Source: JAWLDB01 sp041686915 (GTDB taxonomy: Bacteria; Bacillota; UBA994; UBA5500). From it: DNA of 6,963 nucleotides. Shown here piece by piece: positions 6,121-6,963 of this stretch. The stretch covers positions 1-6,963 of the forward strand of contig JAWLDB010000144.1 in NCBI GenBank assembly GCA_041686915.1, read 5' to 3'. Below the pieces are notes generated by a model. That model was given only the letters and a program-made list of their open reading frames with translations. It was not told the DNA's origin and did not search any database. Each line of letters starts with the position of its first letter. The first letter of the stretch is position 1. Position numbers and translations under genes: made by a program.

Positions 6121-6585
6121 TTGAAATTCGAGTTTATGACTGTAGAAGAGGCTGCTCAGATTCTCGGCGTAAGCGAGAAATCCGTGCGCGACTTCATCAA
6201 TAGTGGTGAACTGCCAGCCACCAAGATTGGACAATGGAAGATTACTACCGAAGGATTGAAGCAGTTCATCGAGAGTCGCTCCAACCGATCCGTCCAGAGC
6301 TTTCTCAATAACTCCGGCCCACAGGAGTCAGGCACCTTGCTGATCTGCACTATCTGCGACTACTATACGGACAACCCAATGGGGCTGACAGAGAAGCTAA
6401 TGACCTATGTCAACAGCCTACCAGAGGATGTGCCGAAGCAGTGGAACTTCACTTGGGACCAGGCCACCAAGCGTGCGCGCTACACCGCCTGGGGCACCCC
6501 AGCCTTCCTCAGTGGCATGCTGCATATCATCGAGAACTATTCTGATGAGTACAAGATCGAGGTACGCAGGCCAACCGAAGAATAA
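6121..6585 (+). CDS. Excisionase/MerR-like helix-turn-helix protein with an unknown C-terminal domain
   Basis: A protein of 154 residues if the TTG at 6121 is used (157 from the ATG at 6112). An N-terminal DNA-binding domain of the excisionase-family/HTH_17 type spans about 6-54: the HTH VEEAAQILGVSEKSVRDFI (8-26), a turn with SGELPATKIG (28-37) and the wing QWKITTEGL (38-46), leading into a helix. A linker rich in Ser and Asn (about 55-70) joins it to a domain of about 80 residues that I do not recognise. That domain has a hydrophobic strand LLICTICDYY with a C76-x-x-C79 pair, an amphipathic helix (about 86-100), three Trp (108, 112, 124), and a final helix and strand. Its look is alpha/beta, perhaps a ligand-binding or dimerisation domain. 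It is probably a transcription regulator rather than a phage excisionase, since no integrase or att site is near. It has its own promoter and is divergent from the 70-residue gene, a common layout for a local regulator. Confidence 0.85.
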   Translation: MKFEFMTVEEAAQILGVSEKSVRDFINSGELPATKIGQWKITTEGLKQFIESRSNRSVQSFLNNSGPQESGTLLICTICDYYTDNPMGLTEKLMTYVNSLPEDVPKQWNFTWDQATKRARYTAWGTPAFLSGMLHIIENYSDEYKIEVRRPTEE

Positions 6586-6593
6586 CGCGGCGC

Positions 6594-6620
6594 GGGCCAG
6601 GCTCCATATGCCTCCGGCCC
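6594..6620 (+). terminator. Imperfect GC-rich hairpin after the HTH gene
   Basis: GGGCCAGGC (6594-6602) pairs with GCCT (6610-6613) and GGCCC (6616-6620), with a 2-nt bulge and a 7-nt loop, starting 8 nt after the stop. No T-tract follows, so it is a poor intrinsic terminator. The stronger palindrome at 6677-6711 may end this transcript instead. Confidence 0.3.
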
Positions 6621-6673
6621 TTCGCCCGATAATTCGCGATTCCATGCGTCTATCCATACCGTCTTAGGGGCGG

Positions 6674-6711
6674 AAAAACTGACCCATAGGAACCGTCCCT
6701 GTGGGTCAGTT
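6674..6711 (-). terminator. REP-like palindrome acting as terminator of the DRG-type GTPase gene
   Basis: Arms AACTGACCCATAGG (6677-6690) and CCTGTGGGTCAGTT (6698-6711) pair over 14 positions with a 7-nt loop. One pair is a U-G wobble in plus-strand RNA but an A-C mismatch in minus-strand RNA. On the minus strand it starts 7 nt after the GTPase stop and runs into TTTTT (complement of 6674-6678), as an intrinsic terminator should. The minus-strand core reads GGGACGGTTCCTATGGGTC, which resembles a dispersed palindrome type that I recall from Clostridia and other Firmicutes. Confidence 0.75.
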
Positions 6712-6718
6712 GCTATCT

Positions 6719-6963
6719 TTACTTCTCCAGTACCTCTACCTGGTCACAGTCATGCAACACATGGTCCCGACCAACCAATTGACCGGGGAACTTGGCGGAA
6801 CTACCCCATACCTTGGCCTTTTGCATCCGGCTGGCGACGGCGTTATGAATAGTGCGGGCAAACTCCTCAGCGGTAGAGCTGCGAGGCACGATGAACGGCT
6901 TTTCATCGACCTTCCCATTTACGCGCGAGTATATGCGCATCAGGCCGCTCATCTCCCAGATTG
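6719..6963 (-). CDS. C-terminal part of a DRG/Obg-type GTPase (TGS domain), cut by the window edge
   Basis: The last 81 or so codons of a larger gene. The frame stays open to the window edge, reading IWE before the Met at 6952, so that Met is internal and not a start. IWEMSGLMRIYSRVNGKVD matches the entry to the C-terminal domain of DRG GTPases (IWE-x-L-x-L-x-RIYT-K-x-x-GK). The TGS domain that follows carries STAEEFARTIHNAV and AKVWGSSAKFPGQLVGRD, then HVLHDCDQVEVLEK; the VWGSS...VGxDHVLxDxD signature is characteristic of DRG. The DRG family consists of GTP-binding proteins linked to ribosomes and translation, best known from archaea and eukaryotes, with scattered bacterial members. The G domain should lie beyond the right edge. 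A bacterial TGS-containing Obg-like GTPase of another subgroup is the main alternative. Confidence 0.85.
   Translation of the reverse strand, partial: IWEMSGLMRIYSRVNGKVDEKPFIVPRSSTAEEFARTIHNAVASRMQKAKVWGSSAKFPGQLVGRDHVLHDCDQVEVLEK

Noticed and set aside
6121..6585. Phage or mobile-element excisionase
   Set aside because: The HTH type is shared by many regulators; no integrase, att-like direct repeats or tRNA gene is visible, and the protein is longer than a typical Xis with an extra domain.

Overview
The window looks like ordinary chromosome from a Firmicute, probably of the Clostridia (Peptococcaceae or a related lineage). The reasons are strong AGGAGG-type ribosome binding sites before most genes, a base composition that by eye is slightly above 50% GC, a small protein of a WIRTQ type that I associate with Firmicutes, and a palindrome with a GGGACGGTTCC core that I recall from such genomes. 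The taxon is inferred from style and was not tested by any search.

Layout, left to right. Positions 100-2189 hold two minus-strand genes, probably one transcription unit: an Eis-type GNAT acetyltransferase (939-2189) followed by a stand-alone SagB/ThcOx-family flavin oxidoreductase (130-864), closed by a hairpin at 100-124. Transcribed the other way from a clear sigma-A promoter (2325-2352) is glnS, glutaminyl-tRNA synthetase (2439-4133). It converges on a CapA-type metallophosphatase gene (4176-5492, minus), and a 13-bp hairpin of high quality sits between the two stops. Upstream of capA on the same strand is a 70-residue protein of unknown function (5609-5821).

The next 0.3 kb (5822-6120) is a non-coding divergent control region with several short dyads and a near-consensus promoter (6055-6083). 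This promoter drives a small regulator (6121-6585) with an excisionase/MerR-like helix-turn-helix fused to an unrecognised C-terminal domain. The right edge holds the C-terminal TGS domain of a DRG/Obg-type GTPase (minus, cut by the window end), terminated by a REP-like palindrome (6674-6711).

The genes do not form one obvious pathway. They cover translation (glnS, the DRG GTPase), an envelope-associated protein (CapA family), two enzymes of unknown substrate (GNAT and SagB-like) and a small regulator. I see no rRNA or tRNA gene, CRISPR array, insertion sequence, riboswitch or phage module. No convincing undescribed system is visible. The items most worth a second look are the regulator's C-terminal domain with its control region, the acetyltransferase/SagB pair, the DRG-type GTPase end and the REP-like terminator.
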